The notes below the pieces were generated by a model that did no database searches, was not told where the DNA came from, and was given only the letters and a program-made list of their open reading frames with translations. A stretch of 36,061 nucleotides of DNA, from NCBI GenBank assembly GCA_015060555.1, contig SUYG01000017.1, forward strand, positions 1-36,061, given 5' to 3'. This DNA is from Physcousia sp015060555 (GTDB lineage Bacteria > Bacteroidota > Bacteroidia > Bacteroidales > Bacteroidaceae). Of this stretch, positions 34,935 to 36,061 are shown piece by piece. The number at the start of each line of letters is the position of its first letter. Positions within the stretch are counted from its first letter, which is position 1. The position numbers and the translations under genes are program-made.

Positions 34935-35028
34935 GTATTTCGGTATAGTCTTGTTCGTTTATCATTATTAATATCCATTTTGCAGCCAAAATCGGGTTGA
35001 AGGTATAAAAAATCTTTGAGTCCGCCAT

Positions 35029-35407
35029 TTTTTAAGGTGCGTTTGAAGCCTTTTGAGGTCTTTTTACACCTTTTTTAACGTTCAGCGGGCAAAAATAGGC
35101 GAAATAGGCACACTTGAATTGTGCCTATAGGTGTTTTTTACACCTTAATAATAGAAAAAGAAAAAATTTTTTCTATTAGGAAGAATGAAGAGTGAGGAAT
35201 GAAGAATAAAAAATACCTTGAACTTTTGCGCTCGGCGCTTGCGACGCTTCGCTTGCGAAGAACTCTTAAACTCCTTAAACTCCTTGAACTCTTAAACCAA
35301 TCCATCTGCTTCCCTAAGTCTCCCCTCGGGGAGATTTAGAGGGGGCCCTATTCACCATGAACCTCCTCTCCCTTCCGCGTAGGGAAGAGGGATTGCTGAG
35401 AAGTCCG
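35029..35407. other. Divergent spacer with three hairpins and short tandem repeats
   Basis: No gene is seen. ATAGGCACA (35104-35112) pairs with TGTGCCTAT (35120-35128). AGGTGT (35129-35134) pairs with ACACCT (35140-35145). TAATAGAAAAA (35149-35159) pairs with TTTTTCTATTA (35168-35178). TCTTAAAC/TCCTTAAAC-type tandem units fill 35263-35298, and GC palindromes lie at 35320-35333 and 35365-35391. The stacked hairpins insulate the restriction remnants from the right-hand unit. Confidence 0.55.
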
Positions 35408-35415
35408 TAACTTTG
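35408..35415 (+). promoter_or_regulatory. Promoter -7 element of the right-hand unit
   Basis: TAACTTTG matches TAnnTTTG, placing the start of transcription near 35421-35423. An ATG at 35417 is therefore too early, and the ATG at 35438 is preferred. Confidence 0.5.
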
Positions 35416-35437
35416 CATGGTCTTAAATAAAAAAATC

Positions 35438-35761
35438 ATGATTACGGAAAACGATTTTCTACATGAGATTGCTGAGATAATCCTCAGCTTTTTCAAGGAT
35501 CCGGCCATCGGACTCACCAAGGAGGCGGTGTGCCGCGACGGACATTTCAGTCCTAAGATGCTGACAGTGGACAGACTGCTGCACATGCAATGCTCTACGA
35601 CGCTGCGCCTGTTGCTGTATCTGTGCACGGTGTTGAGCGACAGTGAGTTCCACGATCTCATCAAGCGTCTGTGCAACCTTATCCTCTCGGTGGCCAACGA
35701 CGACGAGGACGCGGCGTACAGGATTATCGACAACCATGCGGGGTCACCGCTGAAGAGATGA
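35438..35761 (+). CDS. Small uncharacterised protein upstream of a RecA-like ATPase
   Basis: 107 residues from the ATG at 35438: MITENDFLHEIAEIILSFFK, LTKEAVCRDGHFSPKMLTVD, STTLRLLLYLCTVLSDSEFH, then an acidic patch NDDEDAAY. It is mostly alpha-helical with no membrane segment or signal peptide. I do not recognise the family. Its stop overlaps the start of the next gene as ATGA, so translation is coupled and the products probably work together. Local GC is higher than in the preceding spacer. Confidence 0.65.
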   Translation: MITENDFLHEIAEIILSFFKDPAIGLTKEAVCRDGHFSPKMLTVDRLLHMQCSTTLRLLLYLCTVLSDSEFHDLIKRLCNLILSVANDDEDAAYRIIDNHAGSPLKR

Positions 35762-36061
35762 ACAGCGGGGCTTACGAACTGGTGCGCCGCTCGGTGGAGG
35801 AGCATGCACTGAGCGACGACGAGCGGCTGCTGGAGCGCCTGCGCATCACGCAGGACAAGGAACTGCCGCCGATGCGCTTCCTGTTCCGTATCTTCGGAAA
35901 ACCTTGCTTCCCGCGCGGGGAGCTGGTGGCGGTGACGGGTAAGGCGAAGAGTGGTAAGACGTTGTTCAACTCGCTGCTCATGGCGTGCTGCATACGGGGC
36001 GAGCGGTGCTTGTGGTACGACACGGAGCAGAGTGAACAATCGACGCAGGACATTCTGAAGA
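35758..36061 (+). CDS. RecA-like (RepA/AAA_25-type) ATPase, 3' end beyond the window
   Basis: 101 codons are visible before the window ends. After a helical N-terminus (VRRSVEEHALSDDERLLERL) comes LFRIFGKPCFPRGELVAVTG and the Walker A motif GKAKSGKT (in VTGKAKSGKTLFNSLLM), then RGERCLWYDTEQSEQSTQ with a Walker B-like Asp and Glu. The plan matches the RepA-like hexameric ATPases carried by plasmids, phages and integrative elements of Bacteroidales. A role in replication or maintenance of a mobile element is likely but unproven. The start overlaps the upstream gene by ATGA. Confidence 0.75.
   Translation, partial: MNSGAYELVRRSVEEHALSDDERLLERLRITQDKELPPMRFLFRIFGKPCFPRGELVAVTGKAKSGKTLFNSLLMACCIRGERCLWYDTEQSEQSTQDILK

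Larger units (their letters stand above)
34552..34965 (-). pseudogene. N-terminal fragment of a DUF1016 (YhcG-type) PD-(D/E)XK protein
   Basis: 137 residues from the ATG at 34965 (MINEQDYTEILQRAVALIEE); an ATG at 35028 would add 21 residues but lacks support. The DUF1016 N-terminal domain is recognisable: ARHVSVAVSNTYWNIGKLLH, RLSVDLKQRYPKMGMSPRNL, WYMKTFFERY, LLPWSHNVLIL. Homologues are about 330-380 residues and end in a PD-(D/E)XK nuclease domain; that half is absent. The last residues (DEKAKRTSVKGDNMEDEL) do not fit the family. DUF1016 genes usually sit within type I restriction loci, in keeping with the following HsdS fragment. The gene contains two copies of a 20-bp palindromic repeat. 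Confidence 0.7.

Overview
The window looks like chromosomal DNA of a Bacteroidales bacterium, most probably Prevotella or a close relative. Reasons: many promoters fit the Bacteroidetes sigma pattern (TTTG, 19-20 bases, TAnnTTTG); most starts lack a Shine-Dalgarno sequence and follow A/T-rich stretches; the gene order rpsU-xerC-hpf-tRNAs-tuf-trnW-secE-nusG-rplKAJL-rpoBC is typical of the group; and secreted proteins end in the 'YDISGRKL...NGKKVLVK' type of tail. The genus is inference.

Layout. (1) 1-7040, all on the minus strand: an edge-truncated accessory gene preceded by a structured RNA with its own promoter; a two-gene unit of a lipoprotein and a secreted M43-type metalloprotease; a small secreted DUF3244-like protein; and a two-gene unit of an AbiEi-like/Fic fusion and a membrane TPR regulator. 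(2) 7.7-22.5 kb, plus strand: the core translation and transcription block, with three tRNAs (Tyr, Gly, Thr), tRNA-Trp, and strong hairpins after tuf, rplL and rpoC. (3) 22.6-26.5 kb: aroB, a GH43 glycosidase, a shortened four-helix-bundle (S23/IVP) gene between inverted octamer arrays, and meaB. (4) 26.6-32.1 kb: a promoter, a long structured leader, and an operon-like set of small peptide, 1512-residue secreted modular protein and second small peptide related to the first. (5) 32.1-33.2 kb: a gene-free stretch with regularly phased repeats. (6) 33.2-36.1 kb: a RhuM-Fic/DOC gene, three consecutive gene 5' ends that look like the wreck of a restriction-modification locus, and a divergent unit of an unknown protein and a RecA-like ATPase cut by the window edge.

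Most notable points: an in-frame TAG at codon 115 of tuf, otherwise an intact EF-Tu; the 22-bp and 11-bp phased repeat arrays at 32.2-33.04 kb; the pair of related acidic peptides around the giant secreted protein; a structured, possibly 6S-like RNA at 589-788; and the chain of truncated restriction genes. All product names come from reading translated motifs by eye; no database search was run.
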